From Leucobacter sp. CX169 (lineage in GTDB: Bacteria; Actinomycetota; Actinomycetes; Actinomycetales; Microbacteriaceae): 64,000 bases of DNA. Where the stretch lies: assembly GCF_017161405.1 (NCBI RefSeq), contig NZ_CP071051.1, forward strand, positions 1,674,001 through 1,738,000. Reading direction: 5' to 3'. How positions within the stretch are numbered: the stretch's first letter is position 1; each line of letters starts with the position of its first letter. This document shows positions 43,628 to 53,100 of the stretch, one piece after another. Both the position numbers and the translations under genes were made by a program. The notes under the pieces are model-generated. The model was not told the DNA's origin. It saw only the letters and a list, made by a program, of their open reading frames with translations, and did no database searches.

Positions 43628-45091
43628 ATGACGAACGACAATCGCGACGAGCGGCCCGAAGACGGACCTGAGGACGCGGCCGAGGAGCTGCAGAAAATGC
43701 TGCGCGAGCTTCTCTCAGGTGGCGGGCCCTCCGGGATCGATCCGGCCCAGCTCGCCCGCGCAGCTGGCCTCCCCGGCGACTCCGCTGCGCTACAGGGTCT
43801 CTTCTCTACCTTGCAGCGGGCCATGCAGCAGAGCGGCGACGGCATCGATTGGTCGGTCGCCCGCCGCACCGCCATCGATACGGTGAGCGCCGCGCCCTCA
43901 TCCCCCGCGGATACGAACGACGTGCTGCGCGCCTTCCCCGTCGCCTCACTGTGGCTCGACGAGGTGACCGACATGGGCGCCTCCCCCGACGCCCCCCGCG
44001 CGCTCTCGCGCATCGAGTGGGTGCAGCAGTCAATCGACACCTGGACCGAACTCGCCGAGCCGGTCGCCAACTCCATCAGCAACGCGCTCACCGAAGCGAT
44101 GTCGACGCAGCTGCCCGAGGAGATGCGCGCGGCGATGCAGGGCGCCGAGGCGATGTTGCGCAACGTCGGTGGTGCGCTCTTCGCGATGCAGCTCGGCACG
44201 GTCATCGGCAAGCTCGCGACCGAAGTCGTCTCCGCGGGCGACGTCGGTGTCCCACTCTTGCACGGCTCGGGTCGCGAGGGCGGAGCGCTCTTGCCCGTCA
44301 ACGTCGCCGCGTTCGCCGAGGGCCTCGACCAGGACGCCGAGGAGGTGCGGCTCGCGCTCGCGGTCCGCGAACTCGCCCACGCCCGCCTCTTCCGTCACGC
44401 GAAGTGGCTGCGGCTGCACCTCATCACGGCCATCACCGACTACGCGCGCGGCATCCGCATCGACACCGAGCGCATTGGCGAGCTCGCCGCAGATCTCGAC
44501 CCGCAGCACCCCGAGCAGATCCAGGAGATGCTCTCCAATGGCTCGCTGATCCCGCCGAAGTCCCCGCAGCAGGAGGCGGCGCACTCGCGCCTCGAGACGA
44601 TGCTCGCGCTCGTCGAGGGCTGGGTCGACGTCGTCACCGAGAACGCCACTTCGCGCCTTCCCGGCTCGACCGCCATCGCCGAGATGGTGCGCCGTCGGCG
44701 CGCCGCCGGGGGGCCCGCAGAGCACGCCTTCTCGACCTTGGTCGGCCTCGAGCTTCGCCCGCGGCGCCTCCGCGAGGCAGCCGCGATGTGGCGCGGACTC
44801 GAGAACCTGGGCGGCGCCGAGGCGCGGGACTCGCTTTGGGCGCACCCCGACCTCCTGCCCACCGCCGAGGAGATCACTGACCCGGCGCTGTTGTTTGCCC
44901 GCCTCGGGCTCGCCGGATCACCCGCCGAGCCCAAGGAAGACGAGTTCGATCGCGCGCTCGCCGAGCTGCTCGGCGATGCGCCCCGGCCCGTCGAGGGCGT
45001 CGACGGCGGCATCATCGCGGACGCTCCGGAGACCACTGGTGAGACCGAGGATCCGGAGCTCCCGGGCGAGCCGGACACCCCGCGCCCCTAG
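43628..45091 (+). CDS. Zinc-dependent metalloprotease family protein (DUF2342/TIGR03624)
   Basis: 487 residues. Family marks: GTVIGKLATEVVSAGDVGVPL, the putative metal site VRELAHARLFRHAKWLRLHL (an xExxH-like helix in which the first His of HExxH is Arg), and SRLPGSTAIAEMVRRRRAAGG near the C-terminus. Acidic disordered ends on both sides. The label metalloprotease comes from the family name, activity is not proven. Its place between the PDZ protease and the E1-like gene is conserved in actinobacteria. Confidence 0.88.
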   Translation: MTNDNRDERPEDGPEDAAEELQKMLRELLSGGGPSGIDPAQLARAAGLPGDSAALQGLFSTLQRAMQQSGDGIDWSVARRTAIDTVSAAPSSPADTNDVLRAFPVASLWLDEVTDMGASPDAPRALSRIEWVQQSIDTWTELAEPVANSISNALTEAMSTQLPEEMRAAMQGAEAMLRNVGGALFAMQLGTVIGKLATEVVSAGDVGVPLLHGSGREGGALLPVNVAAFAEGLDQDAEEVRLALAVRELAHARLFRHAKWLRLHLITAITDYARGIRIDTERIGELAADLDPQHPEQIQEMLSNGSLIPPKSPQQEAAHSRLETMLALVEGWVDVVTENATSRLPGSTAIAEMVRRRRAAGGPAEHAFSTLVGLELRPRRLREAAAMWRGLENLGGAEARDSLWAHPDLLPTAEEITDPALLFARLGLAGSPAEPKEDEFDRALAELLGDAPRPVEGVDGGIIADAPETTGETEDPELPGEPDTPRP

Positions 45092-45204
45092 GGGTTCGGT
45101 GCGGCGCTCGGCGGAGCCTCCCTCACAGGGGTCTCGTCGAGCGCACACGGCCGTCTTTCTGTGGATAACTCCTCCGCGGGTCGCGAAGGTCGCACACTGG
45201 GGCA

Positions 45205-46230
45205 ATGAACACCCCCATGCCGCTCGCACTTTCCGCCGACCTCCCCCTCGTCTGGGAGTCGCCAGACCGGTTGCGGATCGGGGTGGCCCGTCCCATCGCG
45301 CGCCTGGACGGGCTCTCGCCCGCCGAGCAACGATTCCTTTCCGTGCTCACTGCCGGCGTTTCCGAAGACCGCCTCGCTGAGGTCACGAAACGATGCGGGT
45401 TGACCCACGCACGACGCACCGCGCTGCTCGCACGTATCGCGGACGCGCTGGGGCCGCCGCCGCCGGGCTCATGGACGCGGCCCACACCTCCGCTGCGTGT
45501 CTGCATCGCGGCGGGCGAAGGCTCGGTTGATTCCGCGTGGGCTCGCGTGTTCGCCGCTGCCCTCGGCTCGACTGGGCCGCACTGTGCGATCGCGGCAACC
45601 GTCGACGCGGTGACGGACGCGGACTTCCTCGTGCTCCCGGAACGCTACGCCGCTCCCCGCGCGCAGCTCGGGCCGTGGTTGAGCCTCGGCCTCCCGACAC
45701 TCTCCATTCGACTGCGCGACCGGTCGGTGCTCCTCGGCCCGCTTCTCGGGACGAATGGCGCGCCCTGCCTGGACTGTTGCAATCAGGCGGAGCTCGCGCG
45801 GGATCCGGCCTGGGCAGTCATCACCGCCCAGGTATCGGGAACGCGACCGCCGAGCGAGACGACCAGTGTCGCGCTCGCGCTCGCCGCCCACGTCGCCGCA
45901 CTATTGGAAGCCCAAGCGGGGCGCGTCGCGGCCGCGCCGTCGAGCGTGCCGTTGGCGCCGACTTCTGCCGGCGGCTGGGACACGCTGGGCGCTCAGCTCG
46001 AGCTTCCCGTGCACCAGGGACTGCCGCGTCACGGCGGCGAACACCGCCAGGTGCCCCGCCGTGCGGAGTGCGCGTGTGCGATGCTCGAGGCGCTTGAACC
46101 GGACTACGCCGCGGCGGGTACTCCGATGCCGGCGGCCGCCAGGAAGCGGGATGGGGTGCGTCGCGCCCGCCCGCCCGCGGCTGAGCCCGAGAGCCGCAGC
46201 TCGTCGCGGGCGCGCGTGAGCGCCACGTAG
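45205..46230 (+). CDS. E1/ThiF-like, TOMM cyclodehydratase-related protein
   Basis: 341 residues. An N-terminal winged-helix-like peptide-binding part (about 25-85, VARPIARLDGLSPAEQRFLS) is followed by a degenerate ThiF/E1 fold. Cysteines C188, C191, C192 (NGAPCLDCCNQ) and C289, C291 (CACAMLE) can form the structural zinc site seen in E1-like and TOMM C-proteins. No precursor peptide, YcaO or dehydrogenase gene is adjacent, so this is a stand-alone member whose partner is unknown. The last 42 residues are encoded antisense to the C-terminal end of the UvrD2-like helicase and are of low complexity. Start ATG 45205 follows GGGGCA. Confidence 0.75.
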   Translation: MNTPMPLALSADLPLVWESPDRLRIGVARPIARLDGLSPAEQRFLSVLTAGVSEDRLAEVTKRCGLTHARRTALLARIADALGPPPPGSWTRPTPPLRVCIAAGEGSVDSAWARVFAAALGSTGPHCAIAATVDAVTDADFLVLPERYAAPRAQLGPWLSLGLPTLSIRLRDRSVLLGPLLGTNGAPCLDCCNQAELARDPAWAVITAQVSGTRPPSETTSVALALAAHVAALLEAQAGRVAAAPSSVPLAPTSAGGWDTLGAQLELPVHQGLPRHGGEHRQVPRRAECACAMLEALEPDYAAAGTPMPAAARKRDGVRRARPPAAEPESRSSSRARVSAT

Positions 46231-47786
46231 GCCAGACGGCGCTCCTCGTCAATCGCATCGTCGCCGACGGCGTAAGAAATCGGCAGGATCCCCTCGCTCA
46301 TCCCGATCACGTGCACGAGCGACCACTCGAGACCCTTCGCGGCGTGGATCGCGCTGAGCGTGACGGCCTCGAGTGTCGGCTCGTGATGCGCGCGCTGGCG
46401 CTCGAGGAGGTCGGTGCTGAAGTCAGCAACGCTGATGCCCTCTGGCGCGTCATCGACCAGCGTCAGCAGCGCGCCCAGCGCCTCCCAGCGCTCGCGCTGC
46501 GCAGGCCCCGTCGGAGGCTGCGCCGTCCACCCGAGCTCGCGGATGACGTCGCTGACCACCTGAAAGAGCGGTCGCCCGTCCGGCGCGAACGACTGCGCTC
46601 GGATCGCCATGACCGCGCTCTTGACGTCCGCCCGGTCGAAGTAGCGCTTCGCCCCATGCACTCGGCTACTGATGCCACGCGAGTTCAGCGCCTGCTCGAT
46701 GCGCGCGGACTGAGCGTTGGTCCGCGAGAGCACCGCAATCTCCGATGCCGGCAGGCCGCCCTGAATGCGGGCGCGGATGGCGTCCGCAACCGCGTTCGCC
46801 TCACTCGACTCGTCGGGAAACCACTCGAAGCTCGGATCGGACGCCGCTTCCTGCCGCATGGCTCGGAGGGTGAGCGCCCCCGGCTGGCCATGCATCAGGC
46901 GGTTCGCAGTGCGCACGATCGGTTCCGTGGAGCGGTAGTTCCGTTCCAGCCGAAACTCGTGCGCACCCGGGTGCTCGCTCGCAAAGCGCAGCAGCGACCG
47001 GCTCGAGGCACCGGCAAACGAGTAAATGGTCTGGCTCGCGTCGCCGACCACGCAGACCTCGTCGCGTTCACCGAGCCACACCGACAACAGGGCGTGCTGG
47101 AGCGGCGAAACGTCCTGGTACTCGTCCACGGTGAAGAATCGGTACTGCTCGCGCACTTGCTGTGAGACGCGCGGCTCCGACTCCAACATGCCAGTGACGA
47201 GCACCAGCACGTCCTCGAAGTCGATCTCGCGCCGCTCCTCTTTGAACTTCTCGTACGCGCGATGCATTTCGAGCATCTGTTCCGGTGTGACCGCATCGGG
47301 CAGCGGTCGCTCGGCCAGCATGCCGGCGTAGCTGTCGAGGCTCAGCATCGAGACCTTGCGCCACTCGATCTCTGCGGCGACATCGCGCAGCGCCTCGCGG
47401 TCAAGCCGCAATCGCATCGCCTCGGCAGCTTGCGCGAGCGTCGCGCTCTTGCTCGGGAGCACGCGCGGGGCGAGGCCGCCGACCACCTGCGGCCAGAAGA
47501 ACCCGAGCTGCGACAGCGCCGCGCCGTGGAACGTCCGCGCCCGCACGCCGCCCGCGCCGAGCGCACGCAGCCGGGTCTGCAGTTCGCCCGCCGCCTTGCG
47601 CGTGAACGTCACGGCGAGCACGCGTTCGGGGGCGTACGCGCCACAGGCGACGCCGTGGGCAATGCGGTGGGTGATGGTGCGAGTCTTTCCGGTGCCGGCA
47701 CCCGCCAGTACGACGACCGGTCCGCGCAGGGTCACCGCGACTGCACGCTGTTCCTCGTCGAGGGCGTCGAGCAGCTCAGACTCCAC
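46104..47786 (-). CDS. uvrD2: UvrD2-like superfamily 1 DNA helicase, short form
   Basis: 560 residues; ATP-driven 3'-5' helicase. Motif I GAGTGKT at 29-35, motif II DEYQD, motif III GDASQTIYSFAGA, motif IV RLERNYRST, motif V TLSAIHAAKGLEW, motif VI YVALTRARDEL. It ends about 25 residues after motif VI and so lacks the C-terminal HRDC and tetracysteine parts of mycobacterial UvrD2. GTG at 47786 is preferred (G-rich stretch upstream), but GTGs at 47795 and 47804 are possible; all overlap the end of the Nudix gene. Its 3' end overlaps the convergent E1-like gene by 127 bases. Confidence 0.88.
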   Translation of the reverse strand: MESELLDALDEEQRAVAVTLRGPVVVLAGAGTGKTRTITHRIAHGVACGAYAPERVLAVTFTRKAAGELQTRLRALGAGGVRARTFHGAALSQLGFFWPQVVGGLAPRVLPSKSATLAQAAEAMRLRLDREALRDVAAEIEWRKVSMLSLDSYAGMLAERPLPDAVTPEQMLEMHRAYEKFKEERREIDFEDVLVLVTGMLESEPRVSQQVREQYRFFTVDEYQDVSPLQHALLSVWLGERDEVCVVGDASQTIYSFAGASSRSLLRFASEHPGAHEFRLERNYRSTEPIVRTANRLMHGQPGALTLRAMRQEAASDPSFEWFPDESSEANAVADAIRARIQGGLPASEIAVLSRTNAQSARIEQALNSRGISSRVHGAKRYFDRADVKSAVMAIRAQSFAPDGRPLFQVVSDVIRELGWTAQPPTGPAQRERWEALGALLTLVDDAPEGISVADFSTDLLERQRAHHEPTLEAVTLSAIHAAKGLEWSLVHVIGMSEGILPISYAVGDDAIDEERRLAYVALTRARDELRLSGSAAGGRARRTPSRFLAAAGIGVPAAA

Positions 47787-48768
47787 GCTCGGCACCCCCC
47801 GCACGGCCGACCTCCGCGTCGTCGCCCTGGGCGATCCAGCTGTCGATAATCCAGCGCGCGATCGAGCCCTCGCGCGGCAGCTTCAGGCCGTCCGCCGGGC
47901 TTCGCAGCTCGTCGCGCGAGAACCAACGCAGCTCTGCGATCTCGGTCGGGTCTGGCGAGAGCGCGGCAGGATCCTGCCCCGCCGCCAAGCCCGCGAGGTA
48001 GCCGAGCATCAGGGAGCGGGGGAAAGGCCAGGGCTGCGAACCCAGATAGTCCAGCCGGTCGATGCGCACGCCCGACTCCTCGGCGACCTCGCGGCGCGCA
48101 GCCTGTTCCGCGGACTCGCCGGCCTCGACAAACCCCGCGAGGAGCGAGAAGCGGCCCGCTTCCCAGAGCACGTTCGAGCCGAGCAGCGCGCGATTTTCAT
48201 GCACGACCAGGACGATCACAGCCGGGTCGGTCCGCGGAAAGTGTTCGACGCCCGTCGCGGGTTCGACGCGAGCCCAGCCGCCCTGCGCGGTCTGGGTTTC
48301 CGAGCCGTCGCGGGGAGAGAAAGCGGCCGACGCGTGCCAGTGCTGCAGCGCGACCGCCATGGCCACGAGTTCGGCCTCATCGGGAGACAGCGCCACCCCC
48401 GCGGCCCGCGCGGGGACCCACTCGCGGGTCGTCGCGTCGCGGTCGGCCGTCCCGCCTGTCCCAGCCGAGTCGCCTGTCCCACCCGAGCCGCCTGTGCCGT
48501 CTGTCCCGCCTGTCCCGTCGACGTCCGTGGCGAAGATGGGCGCCCCTGCGAACCGTCCGAGATACCAGTGCGCCGTGCTCCGCGGGCCGGCAATGGGCAG
48601 GAGTGCGAGCGCGCCGTCCTGCAGCGGCAGCGTGGTGCCGCGCAGTTCGAGCAGCCGCGCACCCGGCTCGGCCCAGGCCCGCTCAAGTGCGGCATCGTCC
48701 ATCCGGGTGGCCGCGTCGCGGTCGATTCCGCCGCGAGCCAGCGGCGGGATGCGTGAGTAGTCCCTCAT
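47776..48768 (-). CDS. nudC: NudC-like NAD+ diphosphatase lacking the zinc ribbon cysteines
   Basis: 330 residues. The Nudix box lies at 212-234 (GFVEAGESAEQAARREVAEE) and is followed by SQPWPFP at 244-250, the NudC-specific motif for NAD(H) and NAD-capped RNA hydrolysis. The zinc ribbon before the Nudix domain has lost its cysteines: FSPRDG stands where FCPRCG is expected and the second pair is absent. Residues 85-107 are a Gly/Thr tract (GTGGTDGTGGSGGTG) not found in the family, which looks like expansion of a simple repeat. Followed by the helicase gene with overlap. Confidence 0.88.
   Translation of the reverse strand: MRDYSRIPPLARGGIDRDAATRMDDAALERAWAEPGARLLELRGTTLPLQDGALALLPIAGPRSTAHWYLGRFAGAPIFATDVDGTGGTDGTGGSGGTGDSAGTGGTADRDATTREWVPARAAGVALSPDEAELVAMAVALQHWHASAAFSPRDGSETQTAQGGWARVEPATGVEHFPRTDPAVIVLVVHENRALLGSNVLWEAGRFSLLAGFVEAGESAEQAARREVAEESGVRIDRLDYLGSQPWPFPRSLMLGYLAGLAAGQDPAALSPDPTEIAELRWFSRDELRSPADGLKLPREGSIARWIIDSWIAQGDDAEVGRAGGAERGV
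47967..47976. repeat. CAGGATCCTG palindrome, copy 6
   Basis: Inside nudC. Confidence 0.75.
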
Positions 48769-48820
48769 CGACTCCTCCTCCCGTGCGCGTGGCGTACCCT
48801 CGACGTCCAGCGCTCTTGCC

Positions 48821-48833
48821 TACGCTAGACGCC
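48821..48833 (+). promoter_or_regulatory. -10 of a leaderless transcript for the kinase-fold gene
   Basis: TACGCT at 48821-48826 with seven bases to the ATG at 48834 and no Shine-Dalgarno. Confidence 0.5.
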
Positions 48834-50081
48834 ATGGCCAGCACTCCACTCACTCTAGCCGCGCTCGCCACGTCGGCGGTCCCAGACCTCGCCGTGCACG
48901 GAGCCTCCGGGGTCGCCGCAGGGCCGAGCGGGTCCTTTCTCTCTGCGCTCCTCGAGTCTGATCGCGGCCGCCTGATCGTGCGCGTTCCGCGCACCGCCAC
49001 CGCCGAGGCGGAGCAGTCGGGCGAGTTGCTCGGGCGTTCGGCGTTGACCGCCGGCACGCGCGCCCAGCTACCATTCGCCGTGCCCGAAACCCTCGGGCTG
49101 ACCCGAGCGGGCGAGAGCCGCGCGGTCGTGTCCACATTCCTCGAGGGTGAGCATTTCTCGGTCTCGGACCTGGCTGACGATTCGCTGCTGCTGCAGCCGA
49201 TCGCCGAGGCCATCAGCGCGATCCATCGTCTCCCTCCCTCGACCGTTCAGCAGGCCGGGCTCGCGAGCCGCACCGCCGCCGAGGCCCGCGCCGCGAGCGC
49301 ACGTCTCGTCGAACGCGCCGAAGCGACGCGCATGCTGCCGTCGACGGTCGCGGCGCGGTGGGCCGAGGTGCTGCAGGCCGCCGAGCTCTGGGAGTTCGCC
49401 CCGACCGTCGTACACGGTTCGCTCGACGATACGCAGTTGCTCGTCTCGGACGACCAGGTCGTGGGAGTGCTCGGCTGGTCCGAGCTCCACATCAGCGACC
49501 CGGCCGATGATTTCGCCTGGCTCGCCGGCGCGGAAACCGGTGTGCTCAGCGCGGTCGTCGCCCGCTACGCGGCGCTGGGTGACAGCGCCGACGGCGAACG
49601 CCTCCTCGCACGCGCGGCCTTCGCGCACGAGCTCGACGTCGCCCGCTGGCTGCTGCACGGCGTCGAGCAGCACGACACGGGCATCGTCAATGATGCGGTC
49701 GCGATGCTCGATCGCCTGGTCGACCAGCTCCCGTCGCTCTCGCAGCCTTTGCTCCCCCATTCCGTACTCGATGTCGCACAGGTCGACGACCTGCTTGACG
49801 ACACCCCACGCGTCGACGAGCGCGTGCACGACACGTCGGCGTCCGACGTGTTCGACGACGAGCGCGTGTTCTTCGCCGACACCGACTTCATCGAGCCCGT
49901 CGAGCGCCGCACCGACGCTGAAACCGACCTCGACGAGACCGGGGTGGTCGACGAGCTCTCCGAAGCCGGGGTCACCGACGAGGCCGAGCGGGACACTCCG
50001 TTTGACCCGCTGGCGACGGCTCCGCTCGAGCCGTTCGACTTTGGGGAGCTCGAAGATCGCCCGGACGGAAACTCCCGCTAG
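48834..50081 (+). CDS. Aminoglycoside phosphotransferase-fold protein without catalytic residues (pseudokinase)
   Basis: 415 residues. Residues 1 to about 290 follow the APH/choline-kinase fold, but the key motifs are altered: the catalytic HGDxxxxN reads HGSLDDTQ (Asp196 position is Ser, Asn201 position is Gln) and the metal-binding Asp of the next motif is Gly214 in VLGWSEL, while the following DPADDFAW stays. It should not transfer phosphate. Residues about 300-415 form an acidic disordered tail rich in Asp, Glu and Val. Location between nudC and the AdnAB genes suggests a role linked to DNA repair or NAD metabolism by context only. Confidence 0.85.
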   Translation: MASTPLTLAALATSAVPDLAVHGASGVAAGPSGSFLSALLESDRGRLIVRVPRTATAEAEQSGELLGRSALTAGTRAQLPFAVPETLGLTRAGESRAVVSTFLEGEHFSVSDLADDSLLLQPIAEAISAIHRLPPSTVQQAGLASRTAAEARAASARLVERAEATRMLPSTVAARWAEVLQAAELWEFAPTVVHGSLDDTQLLVSDDQVVGVLGWSELHISDPADDFAWLAGAETGVLSAVVARYAALGDSADGERLLARAAFAHELDVARWLLHGVEQHDTGIVNDAVAMLDRLVDQLPSLSQPLLPHSVLDVAQVDDLLDDTPRVDERVHDTSASDVFDDERVFFADTDFIEPVERRTDAETDLDETGVVDELSEAGVTDEAERDTPFDPLATAPLEPFDFGELEDRPDGNSR

Positions 50082-50108
50082 GCCGACTTTCTCGACGTCG
50101 CCCGAGCG

Positions 50109-53100
50109 CTATCGCTCGTTCCAGAGCCGCTCGAGCTCCTCGACCCCGCGCGGGTGTTCGCCTTGCAGCTCGATCCCCTCGGCGACGTAGAACAGAGTGA
50201 CATCGATGCGGCCCGCGTCGATCCCGGTGTGCGCCGCGTACGCGTGGCGATACAGGTCGAGCTGCAGGAATCGGCTGGCCTTTTCCGCCTGGTCGCGGGG
50301 CGCGCGTCCGGCCTTCCAATCAACAATCTCGAAGCGCGCGTCGTCGCCCTCCCCCTGCTGGTAGACCGCGTCGAGTTTGCACACGAGCCTCGATCCGGCG
50401 AACGGGATTGACACTTCCTGCTCGACCGCGATCGGCATCAGCTCGGCCCACCGCGACGCCTCGAAGTGCGCGATCATCGGGGCGAGCGCCTCGGCATCGT
50501 CCGCAAACCGGTCATCGAACGACGCCTCGGCCTCGGCCTCGGCCTCGAGCTGATCGTCGAACTCATCCGCGCGCCGGTCCTCAAGATCGACATCCCACGC
50601 AAAGAGGGCCCGGGCGGTGCCGCGCGCGGTCGTCGCGCGGCGCTCGACCCACTCGTGGAAGCGGTTGCCCACGCGGGTCTGTCTGAAGGGGCGCTCCGGC
50701 ATCGGGCGCAGCCTCCGGCGCTCGGCGGCTGCGGGGTCGGCAATGATCTCGTGAAACAGCGATGCATTGATGCGCTCACCCGGTAGCAGCTCAGTACGCC
50801 CGGGGCGGGCCACCGCGGCGGCGTCCGCGTCTCGCTCGGCGAGCAGCAGTCGCACCGTCGGATCGAGCGGCGGGGCGGAATCGCCTGCGCCGCTTTCCCC
50901 AGCGACCGCATCGATGGACTCGCGCACGCGTTCGGCAGCGGCGAGCACCTTCTCCCGTCGCCGACCCAGCGGGTCGAGCGGCCACTGCAGCGTGAGCTCG
51001 GCGCGCTCGCTCGGGTCCTCGTCATATTGCGAAGCCTCCGGCGGCGCGGTGATGATGCCTGCCTCGCCGAGTTCGCTCAGCACGATCGACGGGCCGCGCT
51101 GGCCCTTCTGCCCGCCCCAATACGACCCTGTGAGCAGGAGCCGATCCCGTGCCCGGGTGAGCGCCACGTAGGCGAGTCGCCGCTCGTCTGCGGCGTGCCG
51201 CTCGGCGAGCTCTGCCTTGTACGCGGCGATGTCGTTCTTCAATTCTTGCTGCGTCGCGGCAATCCGCCAGTTCAGTGCTGGTCTCGACGCGGCGTCTCCC
51301 CGCAGCTCGTCGGGGAGCTGTCCGACCCGCAACCAACCAGTGCCCTCGCGCGGCTTCGACGGAAACTCGCCGGCCACAAGGCGCGGGATCGCGACCAGGT
51401 CCCATTCGAGGCCCTTCGAACTGTGCACCGTGATCAGCTGGACGGTGCCCGGTTCGGGCTCGGGGACGTGTTCGGCGTGCGCGTCGTCGCCGATTGCACG
51501 ATCGAGCCAGGCGAGTAGCGCCGGCAGACTGCCGGATTCGTCGGTCGAGACGAACCCCTCAATGAGTTCGTGGAACGCCTCGAGATTCGCGCGGGCCGTC
51601 GCCGACCCGGCGTGACTCGCGCGCTCGTTGGCCTCGAGTTCGATGTCGAGGCGGAGGGCATGCTCAATCTGGCGGACGAGCTCGGGCAGACCCGCGCCGA
51701 CCCCGCGCCGGAGCTCGGCAAGCATCGTCCCAGCGTCGCGCAGCCGTTCTCGTCCCACCTCGCTGATCGAACGCATCGCCGTGTGCGAATCAGGCAGCCG
51801 CGGGATCTCGTCGAGCGCGTCGAGCAGCGTCGTGCGACGGTCGGGGTCGGGCAATACCCCGTCGGGCGCGAGATCCTCGTCGCTCAGCTGCTGCTGCGAG
51901 GCGTCGCGCCTTGAGAACCATCGCATCGTGTCGCGAAGGCCCGACAGGTCGGCGACCCCGATCCCGAAGCGCGGGCCCGCAAGCAATCTGATCAGGGGCC
52001 CACCAGCGTCGGCCGACCAGATACAGCGCAGCGCGGCAACCACGTCAGTGATCTCGGGGGTGGTGAGCAGGCCGCCGAGCCCGACGATCTGGTTTGGCAC
52101 CCCGAGCTCGGTGAGCGCTGCAGAGAACGCCGCCATGGGCCGGCGATTACGCATCAGGACCGCGGCCGTCGGCAGGGACCCAGTGCGGGCGAGGTGTTCG
52201 TCCCGGGCATCGCGCATCCAGACGGCAAGCGCCGCCCGCTCGTCGTGCACCGTCTCGGGATAGCGCACCTCGATGGTTCCCGCGGGGGCGCCGGGACGCG
52301 GCGACAGAACGGGCACCGCGATCGGGGACTCGGCCGCTAGTGGACCCGCTACCACGTTCGCGGCGTCCAAGACCACCGCGGCGTTTCGCCAGCTCGTCGA
52401 CAGGCTCAGGGTGACGGACTCCTGCGCCGCGCCACCGCCCGGGCCGCCAGGACCGTCCGAGCCGCCGGAGCCGCCCGAGCCTGCCGGGCCTCGGAAATCG
52501 CGGTGAAACTGCGGCAGGTTCTCGCTCGAGGCGCCGCGCCAGCCGTAGATGGACTGGTGCGGGTCGCCCACGGCCATCACGGTCTCGCCGGCGAAGAGCT
52601 TCGCGAGTAGGCGGGTCTGCCCGACGGAGGTGTCTTGCACCTCGTCGAGCAGCACAACGGGGCTGCGACGCCGTATCGACGCGGCAGCCTGTGGGGAACG
52701 CTCCACCACCTCGAGCGCGAGCGCGACCTGGTCCGAGAACTCGAGCCAGCCACGGCGCTGTTTCTCTGCGGCATAGCTCGCGGCGAGGCGCGAGATCAGC
52801 GCGGTTCCGCCGATCGCATCGACCGCCTTCACGATGTCGGCGTATTGCTTGCCACTCGGCTGTCCTTTTCGCACCTCGGCTTCGTTGTAGGGCAGTGTGA
52901 GGACTCGAGCGAACTCCTCACCGACCAGGTCGACGCGACCAAAAGACGAGAGGTGCTCGTGCACCGAGCGATCCAGTTGCAGGACGAGCTCGGTGAGGCG
53001 GCCGAGCGAGAGCTCGGACTCGGGCAGCGCCGTGTCGGCACTGGTGCGCACGACCTCGCGGGCGAGACGCCAGGCGCTCGCGTCGTCGAGCAACACGGCG

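Noticed and set aside
47787-47804. Longer N-terminus for the UvrD2-like helicase from GTG 47804
   Set aside because: Possible, but it overlaps the Nudix gene further and adds only six residues without family likeness; 47786 has a G-rich stretch at ribosome-binding distance.
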